Shown piece by piece: positions 1-6,850 of a stretch of DNA of 64,000 nt. Made by a program: the position numbers and the translations under genes. Position 1 is the stretch's first letter. Every line of letters begins with the position of its first letter. Under the pieces are notes generated by a model. The model was not told the DNA's origin. It did no database searches and saw only the letters and a program-made list of their open reading frames with translations. This DNA is from Brevundimonas sp. SGAir0440 (GTDB lineage: Bacteria > Pseudomonadota > Alphaproteobacteria > Caulobacterales > Caulobacteraceae): NCBI RefSeq assembly GCF_005484585.1, contig NZ_CP039435.1, forward strand, positions 1,364,001 through 1,428,000. The letters are read 5' to 3'.

Positions 1-147
1 GAAGTCGAGGCCCTGCTGGACCAACGCGCAAAGGCCCGCGCCGCAAAGGACTGGCCCGAGGCCGACCGCATCCGCGACCGCCTGAACGCCCTGAACGTCG
101 TCGTCATGGACGGCCCCGACGGCGCCACCTGGCGCGTGAAGGGGTAG
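1..147 (+). CDS. cysS: Cysteinyl-tRNA synthetase, C-terminal fragment
   Basis: Frame 1 is open from the first base and stops at TAG 145-147, giving 48 residues. They match the C-terminal helical anticodon-binding tail of class I cysteinyl-tRNA synthetase: the run [20 protein letters not shown] followed by the DGPDGATWR ending is typical of CysS. The enzyme charges tRNA-Cys with cysteine in the cytoplasm. The start and catalytic domain lie upstream of the window. A tRNA-Cys-like gene lies about 1.5 kb downstream, which may be chance. Confidence 0.85.
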   Translation, partial: EVEALLDQRAKARAAKDWPEADRIRDRLNALNVVVMDGPDGATWRVKG

Positions 148-197
148 GGTCTGAACTCACTCCCGCCGATCGCGGTGCGAGGGGCGGGAGACGCGGT

Positions 198-1481
198 TCA
201 GTTTGTCCGGCGGATCAGTTCGTCCGCCAGCGCCGGCGTCAGATAGCCGTCGGCGATCCGGCCGTTGGCGATCTGCCAGCGACGCAGGGCCGCGCGGGTG
301 TTGGCGCCGATCACCCCATCGACGCCCTGGGTGTCGTAACCCAGTTGGGTCAGGGCGCGCTGCGCCCCGATGCGCTGGTCGCGCGTCATCGACGGATCGT
401 TGGGCCAGGCCTTGGTCAGCCCCGGTTTGCCCATGATCCCGTCCGCCGTCAGGCCGATCGCCAGGGCGTAGGACACCGAGTTGTTGTAGCGGCGGATCAC
501 ATAGTGGTTCGGCAGGGCCAGGAAGGCCGGACCGTTCGCGCCCTGCGGCAGCAGGATGGTCGCTTCTTCCAGCGCCTCGGCGCCGTTCGGGGTGCCGCCT
601 TGCGCCAGGCGCACGCCCTTGGCCGCCCAATAGGCCCAGTTGTGTTTCGGGCCTTCCGCCTCGGCATAGTCGAAGCCGGAGGGCAGGGTGACTTCATAGC
701 CCCAGCCCTGACCGCGCTTCCACCCGGCCTGGGCCAGCAGGTTGGCGGCCGACGCCAGGGCGTCGGCGTCGTCGCGCCAGATGTCGACCTTGCCGTCGCC
801 GTCCTGGTCCACGCCCAGGCGCAGATAGTTGTCGGGCATGAACTGTGTCTGGCCCATGGCCCCGGCCCAGCTGCCCTTCAGGCCCGCGCGCTCGCGCCGG
901 CCGTCCACGACGATGTCCAGCGCGTCTTTCAGCTGCCCCTCGGCCCAATCGCGCCTGCGACCGTCATAGGCCAGGGTCGCCAGCGAGCGGATCACGTCAT
1001 AGTCGCCCTGCACCTGCCCGAAGGCGCTCTCCTGGGCCCACACGCCGACCAGGATTTCGCTGGGCACGCCGAATCGTTGAACCACCGACCACGGCACCCG
1101 GTCGATGCGCTGTTTGGCCTGGGCGATTCGCACCGGTGTCACCGCATTCTGCACATAGGCGCCGGCGGGTTTGGAGAATTCAGGCTGGTTGCGATCCAGG
1201 CGGATCACCGTCGGATCGGGCGTCAGGCCCTCCAGTTCCCGGGCGTAGTCCGCGCGGCGGGCGCCGCCCTTGCGCGCCAGGAAGCCCTGCTTCCAACCCT
1301 CGAAACCCTGCTGGTCATAGGCGGCCAACGGCGGCGTCTGGGGGGCGGGGGGCGGCGTCGTGACCGGCGCGCCCGCCTGGGGCTGAGGCTGGGGCGTCGG
1401 CAGGTTCACCTGCGGCTCGGGTAGCATGGGCGCGCAGGCCGAGACGCAGCCGATCAGGAGAAGGCGGTAGGAAAAGCGCAT
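198..1481 (-). CDS. Lytic murein transglycosylase (MltB/SLT_2 family) lipoprotein with peptidoglycan-binding domain
   Basis: 427 residues from an ATG at 1481; an ATG 33 bases upstream would put eleven non-signal residues before the signal peptide, so it was not used. The N-terminus is basic then hydrophobic, with a lipobox-like LIGC (Cys12), followed by a Pro/Gln-rich linker. The central SLT_2 domain carries the catalytic Glu in VWAQESAFGQ and the GSWAGAMGQTQFMPDNY motif. The last ~60 residues are a PG_binding_1 domain (VDGVIGANTRAALRRWQ). The enzyme cleaves the MurNAc-GlcNAc bond to 1,6-anhydro products in the periplasm, probably from the outer-membrane inner face. It converges on cysS with a 50-base gap. 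Confidence 0.9.
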   Translation of the reverse strand: MRFSYRLLLIGCVSACAPMLPEPQVNLPTPQPQPQAGAPVTTPPPAPQTPPLAAYDQQGFEGWKQGFLARKGGARRADYARELEGLTPDPTVIRLDRNQPEFSKPAGAYVQNAVTPVRIAQAKQRIDRVPWSVVQRFGVPSEILVGVWAQESAFGQVQGDYDVIRSLATLAYDGRRRDWAEGQLKDALDIVVDGRRERAGLKGSWAGAMGQTQFMPDNYLRLGVDQDGDGKVDIWRDDADALASAANLLAQAGWKRGQGWGYEVTLPSGFDYAEAEGPKHNWAYWAAKGVRLAQGGTPNGAEALEEATILLPQGANGPAFLALPNHYVIRRYNNSVSYALAIGLTADGIMGKPGLTKAWPNDPSMTRDQRIGAQRALTQLGYDTQGVDGVIGANTRAALRRWQIANGRIADGYLTPALADELIRRTN

Positions 1482-1673
1482 GAGATTCAAACTAGAGCCC
1501 CCGGGGTCAGACACGAAATGACATCCGCGCGAACGGCCATTTCGACGCCCTAAAGCGCGCGCCGCGCGAATGCGTTGCCTCGCTGTTCCCCGCTTGGGTG
1601 TAAGGCGCGCCGTTAACCACCTTTCTGTTGGACGCCTTATGCGTGTGTGTCGTAATGACGCACCAGCTCTGAC

Positions 1674-1750
1674 GGCCTGATGGCGGAGCGGCGACGCGGC
1701 GGGCGTGCAACCCCGTAAACCCTCCGTTCGACTCGGAGGTCAGGCCTCCA
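1674..1750 (+). tRNA. tRNA-Cys (GCA), non-canonical folding
   Basis: A perfect 7-bp acceptor stem pairs 1674-1680 with 1740-1746, followed by U73 (1747), the tRNA-Cys discriminator, and encoded CCA (1748-1750). The T arm 1722-1738 has a 5-bp stem and loop TTCGACT. The D arm GCG-GAGCGGCGA-CGC is the form found in alphaproteobacterial tRNA-Cys. TGCAA at 1706-1710 places GCA at 1707-1709 after U33. Two oddities: the anticodon stem pairs best with an 8-base loop (1704-1711), and an extra C1721-G1739 pair lengthens the T stem to 6 bp. It may be a divergent functional gene or a decaying copy. The 190 bases before it and 200 after hold no gene; a T-rich run follows directly. Confidence 0.7.
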
Positions 1751-1856
1751 TAGTTTTTGTCGTGCTATCGCGCTTCGCGCTACTTGAGCACGTTAGGGGA
1801 AACAGCTCGCAGAGCAGGCGGAGACTGGGTTTTCTGCGGTTTCGGGCTTTGGCGGC

Positions 1857-1885
1857 TTGACCTTCCGAACCCCTCTCTCTATACG
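1857..1885 (+). promoter_or_regulatory. Probable sigma-70 type promoter of rpmJ
   Basis: TTGACC at 1857-1862 and TATACG at 1880-1885 are separated by exactly 17 bases. Initiation would fall near 1892, leaving a leader of about 60 bases before the rpmJ ATG. No other gene lies between the tRNA-like gene (end 1750) and rpmJ, so rpmJ is the natural target. Basis is sequence match only. Confidence 0.6.
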
Positions 1886-1951
1886 ACCGCCTCCGCCGCG
1901 ATCCGACCGGGTCAGCGGCTTTCTTATTGGTTTCTTTCAGGACGTCCGACC

Positions 1952-2077
1952 ATGAAGGTCCGTAGCTCGCTCAAGTCGCTGAAGACCCGCCACCGCGACT
2001 GCAAGGTCGTGCGTCGCAAGGGCGTCGTCTTCGTCATCAACAAGACCGACCCGCGCTTCAAGGCGAAGCAGGGCTAA
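1952..2077 (+). CDS. rpmJ: Large-subunit ribosomal protein bL36, cysteine-poor form
   Basis: 41 residues beginning [20 protein letters not shown] and ending in KAKQG, the conserved bL36 pattern. ATG 1952 follows an AGGA ribosome-binding site. An in-frame ORF continues upstream to about 1757 but lacks family resemblance. The zinc-binding form of bL36 has three Cys and one His; here only one Cys remains, so this is the zinc-independent (C-) form. The protein sits in the 50S subunit near the peptidyl transferase centre. A TTGACC/TATACG promoter precedes it and a terminator follows, so it is monocistronic. Confidence 0.93.
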   Translation: MKVRSSLKSLKTRHRDCKVVRRKGVVFVINKTDPRFKAKQG

Positions 2078-2092
2078 GCAGCGTTCGCTGCG

Positions 2093-2108
2093 CGCCGCTT
2101 CGGCGGCG
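2093..2108 (+). repeat. Stable UUCG hairpin downstream of rpmJ
   Basis: CGCCGC-TTCG-GCGGCG forms a 6-bp stem closed by a UUCG tetraloop. A second hairpin, GCAGCG-TT-CGCTGC, lies just before it at 2078-2091. Neither is followed by a T run, so they may protect the rpmJ mRNA 3' end rather than terminate; this role is inferred. Confidence 0.5.
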
Positions 2109-2123
2109 TGCGCACGCTGGATC

Positions 2124-2153
2124 GCGCTCAAGCCCCCCGAAGGGCGATAGCGC
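2124..2153 (+). repeat. 30-bp REP-like repeat, copy 1 (intergenic)
   Basis: A 30-base element with ends GCGCT and AGCGC and an inner GCCC/GGGC pairing, able to form a hairpin. It matches 2638-2667 at 27 of 30 positions (differences at positions 11, 12 and 24). This copy lies between rpmJ and its terminator; the other is inside a coding region. Confidence 0.6.
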
Positions 2154-2175
2154 GCTTGAAAGATGACGATCCACA

Positions 2176-2204
2176 GGCTGCGGATTTCTGTCCGCGGCCT
2201 TTTT
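2176..2204 (+). terminator. Rho-independent terminator after rpmJ
   Basis: GGCTGCGGA (2176-2184) pairs with TCCGCGGCC (2191-2199), with one G-U pair, across a 6-base loop, and is followed by TTTTT. It ends the rpmJ transcript before gapR. Confidence 0.8.
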
Positions 2205-2272
2205 CGTGTTCGCGGTTGTCGCGCACCTGTCCGCAGGGTTAGCGTCCGCGCCTGATTTCTGGAGTATTCCCC

Positions 2273-2548
2273 ATGGCTGACGACGCCTCGTTCGACGGTG
2301 GTTCCGACGTTCTCACCGCCACGGCGCAGGGCCGCCTTCGCACCATCATCGAGCGCCTTGAGCGTCTCGAAGAGGACAAGCAGGCCGTCATGACCGACAT
2401 GAAGGAGGTCTTCGCCGAAGCCAAGGGCGAGGGCTACGACGTCAAGATTCTGCGCAAGGTCATCCGCATCAGAAAGCAGGACAAGGCCAAGCGTCAGGAA
2501 GAGGACGCCATTCTGGACCTCTATCTGTCGGCGCTCGGCGAGATTTGA
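2273..2548 (+). CDS. gapR: GapR nucleoid-associated protein (DUF2312)
   Basis: 91 residues from ATG 2273. The body from about residue 14 (TAQGRLRTIIERLERLEEDK) through the basic KILRKVIRIRKQDKAKRQEE helix to the LDLYLSALGEI end matches the DUF2312/GapR family at its usual length. In Caulobacter GapR is an essential nucleoid protein that clamps overtwisted AT-rich DNA and stimulates type II topoisomerases ahead of replication and transcription. The helices and Lys/Arg pattern fit the coiled dimer-of-dimers clamp. It lies between rpmJ and a basic hypothetical gene starting 12 bases after its stop. The nearby tacA gene, also close to gapR in Caulobacter, supports the call. Confidence 0.92.
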   Translation: MADDASFDGGSDVLTATAQGRLRTIIERLERLEEDKQAVMTDMKEVFAEAKGEGYDVKILRKVIRIRKQDKAKRQEEDAILDLYLSALGEI

Positions 2549-2560
2549 GGCTGACCCGGC

Positions 2561-2980
2561 TTGAAGCGCACCCCCTTCAAGCCAGGAGGCGGGCTGTCGC
2601 GATCAGGCGGCATCAAGCGCGACGGCGCATCCAGTCTGCGCTCAAGCAGCCCGAAGGGCGGTAGCGCTGCAAAAAAGCCCCCGCCCAGCCCCTTCGAGAT
2701 GCAGCGCGAGGCGGCCAAACGCGCTGCGTTGAATGCCTTGAAACGCGCTCGGCGCGCGGCGGACAAGGCGGGCGTTTCGCTGTCCGAATGGGAGGGCGAG
2801 TTCATCGATTCGGTCAGCGAGCGCGTGAAAACCCACGGCCGCGCCTTCGCCGACCCCGAAAAGGGCGCGCCGGGCCAAGCGCTCTCGGCCATGCAGGGCC
2901 GCAAGCTGAAAGAGATCACCGCCAAGGCCAATGGCGAAGAGCCGAAACGGCGGTGGGGCAGGAAACCAAAAGAGCCATAA
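2561..2980 (+). CDS. Basic hypothetical protein
   Basis: 139 residues from a TTG at 2561, 12 bases after gapR and so possibly co-transcribed with it. I do not recognise the family. It is strongly basic: a low-complexity Ser/Gly/Lys/Pro N-terminal third, a Lys/Arg/Ala-rich helix (residues ~45-70), a more acidic middle (SLSEWEGEFIDSVSERV) and a basic tail ending RRWGRKPKEP. It might bind nucleic acid, but no domain shows this. Residues ~27-36 are encoded by the second copy of a 30-bp repeat found upstream of gapR, so part of the N-terminus may come from repeat insertion. The TTG start is the least certain point. Confidence 0.6.
   Translation: MKRTPFKPGGGLSRSGGIKRDGASSLRSSSPKGGSAAKKPPPSPFEMQREAAKRAALNALKRARRAADKAGVSLSEWEGEFIDSVSERVKTHGRAFADPEKGAPGQALSAMQGRKLKEITAKANGEEPKRRWGRKPKEP
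2638..2667 (+). repeat. 30-bp REP-like repeat, copy 2 (inside CDS)
   Basis: Matches 2124-2153 at 27 of 30 positions and keeps the terminal GCGCT/AGCGC inverted arms. It encodes roughly RSSSPKGGSA of the basic hypothetical protein. Confidence 0.6.
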
Positions 2981-2985
2981 CCGCT

Positions 2986-3013
2986 CGTCATCCTCGGGCT
3001 TGACCCGAGGATC
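2986..3013 (+). repeat. 28-bp palindromic REP-type repeat, left copy
   Basis: ATCCTCGGG (2990-2998) pairs with CCCGAGGAT (3004-3012) around a 5-base loop. The full 28 bases are the exact reverse complement of 3346-3373. Elements of this type (TCCTCGGGCTTGACCCGAGGA) are widespread in alphaproteobacterial genomes. It sits 24 bases before the GIY-YIG start. Confidence 0.85.
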
Positions 3014-3036
3014 GGCCTGTCCACAACTCAGCGTTT

Positions 3037-3423
3037 ATGAGCGAGCGCCGCCCTTTCATCGCCACCTATATCCAAGCCAGCCGACCGCACGGTGTCATTT
3101 ACATCGGAATGACGTCGAATCTCTATGAACGCGGCCATCATCACAGGACCGGGGCTTTCGAAGGTTTCGCCAGTCGTTACGGGTGCGGAATGTTGGTCTG
3201 GTACGAGCAGTTCGAACTGGTCACGAACGCAATCCGGCGGGAGAAGGCGCTGAAACGCTGGAATCGCGTCTGGAAGCTGGAGCTGATCGAACGGACGAAC
3301 CCGGAATGGGTCGATCTCTACCCAAGTCTATGCGGCTGGGCGCCTGATCCTCGGGTCAAGCCCGAGGATGACGGAGAGGGAAGTGTGGCGGCGTTTCTGA
3401 AGAGACTGGAATCAGAAGCGTAA
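3037..3423 (+). CDS. Small GIY-YIG domain nuclease-like protein
   Basis: 128 residues from ATG 3037. Residues 8-95 form a single GIY-YIG domain of the UPF0213/YhbQ class: YIQAS then HGVIYIGMTSNLYERGHHH (the GIY/YIG strands and catalytic Arg helix), and a conserved REKALKRWNRVWKLELIE helix. Such domains nick DNA; the cellular target of the standalone small forms is unknown. The C-terminal ~30 residues (DPRVKPEDDGE) are the translation of a REP palindrome at 3346-3373, beyond the normal domain end. With the inverse copy upstream, the gene looks like a REP-bounded cassette. It ends 3 bases from the convergent tacA. Confidence 0.88.
   Translation: MSERRPFIATYIQASRPHGVIYIGMTSNLYERGHHHRTGAFEGFASRYGCGMLVWYEQFELVTNAIRREKALKRWNRVWKLELIERTNPEWVDLYPSLCGWAPDPRVKPEDDGEGSVAAFLKRLESEA
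3346..3373 (-). repeat. 28-bp palindromic REP-type repeat, right copy
   Basis: Exact reverse complement of 2986-3013, lying inside the 3' end of the GIY-YIG gene and translated as DPRVKPEDDG. The two copies form perfect inverted repeats separated by 332 bases. Confidence 0.85.
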
Positions 3424-3426
3424 ACC

Positions 3427-4878
3427 TCAACCCGCTTCCTTAAGCTGACCTTCCAGCCCCTGTTCGCGGACCTTGCGATACAGGGTCGAGCGGCCGATGC
3501 CGAGGCGGCGCGCGATCTCGCTCATATGGCCGGCATAGACCTCGATGGCGTGCTGGATCAGGTCGCGTTCGATATCTTCCAGCGTCCGCAGATGACCGCG
3601 CTCGTCCAGGATGCGGATCGGCTGATCGACCTGCGCGGCGGCATCGGTCGGGGCGCCGGCGGCTGTGGCGGCCTGAAGGGGCTGGGCGTCGGGCATGGGC
3701 GCGGCGACGCCCGAAATCGCGGGGAAATCGTGCGGCTGAAGGAAGGGCGCGTCGGCCAGCACGATGGCGCGGAACACCGCATTTTCCAGCTGCCGCACGT
3801 TGCCGGGCCAGTCGAACCCTTGCAGCAGAGCCAGAGTCTCGGGCGCGCATCCGGCGATCCGCTTGCCCTCCTCGGCGTTGAAACGGGCGATGAAGTGATC
3901 GACCAGGGGCGCGATGTCCTCGCGCCGGTCGCGCAGGGACGGGGCTTCGATCGGGAAGACGTTCAGGCGATAGAACAAATCCTCGCGGAAGGCGCCGTCC
4001 TTGACCTGCTGGGCTGGGTCGCGATTGGTCGCCGAGACGATGCGCACATCGATCTTGACCGGGCGTTTGCCGCCCACGGGATCGATCTCGCCCTCTTGCA
4101 GCGCGCGGAGCAGCTTGACCTGCATGTCCAGAGGCAGTTCGCCGATCTCGTCCAGGAACAGGGTGCCGCCGTCCGCCTCGCGGAACTTGCCCAGCGTCTT
4201 GTCCACGGCGCCGGTGAAGGCGCCTTTCTCATGCCCGAACAGGATGGACTCGATCAGATTGGCGGGCAAGGCGCCGCAGTTGACGGCGACGAAGGGCTTG
4301 CCGGCCCGGTCGCTGGCGCCGTGCAGGGCGCGGGCGATGACCTCCTTGCCGACGCCGCTCTCGCCGGTGATCAGTACGGGGATTGAGGATTTGGCGGCCC
4401 GAGCGCCCAGCGCCTTGACCATGCGCATCGGAGGGCTGTCGCCCACGATATCGTCGAAACTGGTGCGGCCCTGAACGCGCTTGGTCAGGCGCCCGACCTC
4501 GGCGGTCAGGCGCTTCATCTGCATGGCGTTGCGCACGCCGACCAGCAGACGTTCGGGTCCGACCGGCTTGACGAAGAAGTCCTGGGCCCCGGCCTGCATG
4601 GCCTTGACCACCATGTCGATGCCGCCGTTGGCCGTCAGGACGATGACCGGCTCATTGATCCCGGCGCTACGCAGTTCGGCCAAACATTCCAGCCCCGACA
4701 TCTCGGGCATCACCATGTCCAGCAGGATCAGGTCGGCCCCGCCGCCGCGCGTCATCCGGTCGATGGCCTCGCCGCCGCTGGCGGCATGGACCACGGCGTT
4801 GCCGTCCCGCTCCAGCACGGCCTGGATTAACCGGCGCTGGGTCGGATCGTCGTCAACGACCAGGATGGTCTTGGCCAT
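3427..4878 (-). CDS. tacA: Sigma-54 dependent response regulator, TacA-type
   Basis: 483 residues from ATG 4878 (MAKTILVVDDD); a longer frame upstream lacks family residues. Domains: receiver at 1-120 with phospho-acceptor Asp54 in LILLDMVMPEM; AAA+ sigma-54 activator domain at ~150-385 with Walker A GESGVGKE, the GAFTGA sigma-54 contact loop and FLDEIGELP; C-terminal Fis-type helix-turn-helix (SEIARRLGIGRSTLYRKVRE). In Caulobacter TacA receives phosphate through ShkA-ShpA and activates sigma-54 genes for stalk formation and polar development (spmX, staR). The tacA name rests on Asp54, the N-terminus and closeness to gapR; NtrC-family paralogues are the alternative. Confidence 0.8.
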   Translation of the reverse strand: MAKTILVVDDDPTQRRLIQAVLERDGNAVVHAASGGEAIDRMTRGGGADLILLDMVMPEMSGLECLAELRSAGINEPVIVLTANGGIDMVVKAMQAGAQDFFVKPVGPERLLVGVRNAMQMKRLTAEVGRLTKRVQGRTSFDDIVGDSPPMRMVKALGARAAKSSIPVLITGESGVGKEVIARALHGASDRAGKPFVAVNCGALPANLIESILFGHEKGAFTGAVDKTLGKFREADGGTLFLDEIGELPLDMQVKLLRALQEGEIDPVGGKRPVKIDVRIVSATNRDPAQQVKDGAFREDLFYRLNVFPIEAPSLRDRREDIAPLVDHFIARFNAEEGKRIAGCAPETLALLQGFDWPGNVRQLENAVFRAIVLADAPFLQPHDFPAISGVAAPMPDAQPLQAATAAGAPTDAAAQVDQPIRILDERGHLRTLEDIERDLIQHAIEVYAGHMSEIARRLGIGRSTLYRKVREQGLEGQLKEAG

Positions 4879-4984
4879 GAAAATCCCTTGTCCTGTCGCC
4901 CAACCCGTCACGGATGGATCGTTTCGGGACGATTCCTAGGGTGGCGAGGTGAAAATCGGGTGACACGGCGTGGTGAGCGTCCCG

Positions 4985-6754
4985 TTAACGCGGCTCTGTC
5001 GCGTCGCATCGCACCTCGGGGCTGGCGCGCAATCTCTGGCCTTCGACGACCAGGTCGGGCAGGGCCGCCGGCGCCGTCGCGACGCCCTTCGACAGGCCCT
5101 CGTTCATCCGCTCAGCATTGCGCCCGCAGGTGAAGTCGTATCGGCCCGTCACGCGCCACTGGCCCTGGTCGTCCTGATCGAAGGCGACGATTTCGCGAGC
5201 CGTAGCGACCAGCAGATCGGTTCGTCCATTGTCGTTCAGGTCCATTGATCGCACGACGCAGGGGGCTTCCGCATTGCAGCTGAACAGCACGTCCACCTGC
5301 GCGTCCAACTGTTCGACGAAGCTCGCGGGCACGGACTGGCCATCCGCGGCCTTCAGGCGGATGGCGGCCTTGCGCGCTTGCCGTCCCTGCGCCGTATCGC
5401 CTGACGGCCACGGGCGAGCCTGGGCGGCGCGGGCGTTTCGCGCGATGCGAGGATCGGTTGAGGCGGCCAGACGGCGCAGCGCCATCTCGCCGACCCTGCC
5501 GCTCTCGAACCGCAGGAAGTCATAGTCGAACGTGTCGGCGGACACCGCCCCACGCTGCAAGCGGGCGACCTGATCCTGCACCGACAGGCGGGCGGGGTCG
5601 GCCAAAGGGCTGAACAGGGCCAGGATGACCAGGACCGACAGGATCGCCGCGACGACATTGGTCCGCTCCAAAGGCTTCATCCAGCCGCCCGGTTTCACGG
5701 CCGCCAGCAGATAGCCCGCGCCATAGACCGCGCCGACCAAGGTGCAGGCGGCGGCGATGATCCGATCGGGCGTCAAGCCGTGCTGGCCGATCCGCAAGGC
5801 CAGGCCCCAGGCGGCCAGAACGATCAGCGGCGCGATCAGGACGGACGCGGCTCGCACGCCGTATCGCAGAACGACCGGCGGCAGATTGTCGGCGCGCCCA
5901 TCCTGATAAGCCGTGTTGATCAGCACGATCAGGGCGGCGGCGGCCGACAATACCAGCGCCGTCGCGCTGCGCGTCTCCCACAGGCCGTCCAGTCCGGTGA
6001 AGGGCAGGGCGACAAGAAAGCCGCCGACCAGGACCGTGATCACCAAGAGCAGCCACGACAGCAGCATCAACGCCACGGTCCGCACGCCCCGGATCAACCC
6101 GTCGCGCACATCGGTCAGCTGAACAGCGGTGGCGAAGACCAGGGCCGTAACCGGAATGGCGAACCACGCCTCGCTCAGCAGATGCTGTAGAAAGCCGAGG
6201 CCGATCATCTTGAACAGGGCCGCGCCCAGATGCAGCAGGATCCAGAAGGCGCCGGTGAACCCCAGCGACAGGGCCAGTTGCACCCCTGCCTTCCACGCGA
6301 TGTCGAAATAGTCGGGATAGTCGACGATCCAGCGTCGTTCGCGAATTGCCGGCACGATCAGGTGGTGGGCGATAAACAGAGCCGCCGCCCCGAAGGCCAG
6401 GACGGGGAAACTCAGAAAAGGCGGCTCCTCATGCGGCTTCAGCACCTGGCGGGCGACGTCGTGGGCGCCCAACAGAGCCAGCACGCCGGCCGCGGCCGCC
6501 GCCCACAGGATCAGGGCCAGCGCTCTGACCCGACCGACGCCGGCGAGAACCACCACCGGCACATAGCCGGCCGCCAGGGCCAGGGCGCCGAACACCACCG
6601 GCTGGGTTTCGGGCCAGACGCGGCTGTCGGCCGCCAGATACAGCAGATAGAGCGCCAGCCCCTGAACCAGACCCGTCGCCAGGCGAATCGCAAACAGGGC
6701 CGAGGCCCCGCCAAGGCCCGTCCGGCCGGTGTCATTCTGCAGGGTTTCGGTCAT
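4985..6754 (-). CDS. DUF4153 domain integral membrane protein
   Basis: 589 residues. The first ~420 contain about ten hydrophobic segments (for example ALFAIRLATGLVQGLALYLL near the N-terminus and the LLLVITVLVGGFLVALPF region), then a soluble C-terminal ~170 residues with a Cys pair (FSCNAEAPC) and the motif SMDLNDNGRTDLLV. This layout matches the DUF4153 family, whose function is unknown. ATG 6754 is the most upstream start and is divergent from the oligoendopeptidase gene 96 bases away. tacA starts 106 bases beyond its stop. No enzyme signature is visible. Confidence 0.8.
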   Translation of the reverse strand: MTETLQNDTGRTGLGGASALFAIRLATGLVQGLALYLLYLAADSRVWPETQPVVFGALALAAGYVPVVVLAGVGRVRALALILWAAAAAGVLALLGAHDVARQVLKPHEEPPFLSFPVLAFGAAALFIAHHLIVPAIRERRWIVDYPDYFDIAWKAGVQLALSLGFTGAFWILLHLGAALFKMIGLGFLQHLLSEAWFAIPVTALVFATAVQLTDVRDGLIRGVRTVALMLLSWLLLVITVLVGGFLVALPFTGLDGLWETRSATALVLSAAAALIVLINTAYQDGRADNLPPVVLRYGVRAASVLIAPLIVLAAWGLALRIGQHGLTPDRIIAAACTLVGAVYGAGYLLAAVKPGGWMKPLERTNVVAAILSVLVILALFSPLADPARLSVQDQVARLQRGAVSADTFDYDFLRFESGRVGEMALRRLAASTDPRIARNARAAQARPWPSGDTAQGRQARKAAIRLKAADGQSVPASFVEQLDAQVDVLFSCNAEAPCVVRSMDLNDNGRTDLLVATAREIVAFDQDDQGQWRVTGRYDFTCGRNAERMNEGLSKGVATAPAALPDLVVEGQRLRASPEVRCDATEPR

Positions 6755-6850
6755 TCACGCGTCTCCGAACGGCAGGATTGCACGGGCCGTGACGTCGAGA
6801 AAGCGCAAGGGACGGTTGCGGCCGTCGCCGCGCATCCCCAGAACAGGGGC

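Noticed and set aside
345..1424. Long plus-strand open frame opposite the lytic transglycosylase
   Set aside because: Composition is the antisense of a high-GC gene; the reverse strand encodes a clear SLT_2 enzyme with signal and PG-binding domain.
1757..1951. Upstream extension of rpmJ
   Set aside because: bL36 starts at MKVRSS; the extra residues contain the promoter and lack similarity to any ribosomal protein.
6230..6850. N-terminal extension of the oligoendopeptidase to an upstream ATG
   Set aside because: The added 207 residues are antisense to the DUF4153 gene and low-complexity; the M3 family begins at 6851.
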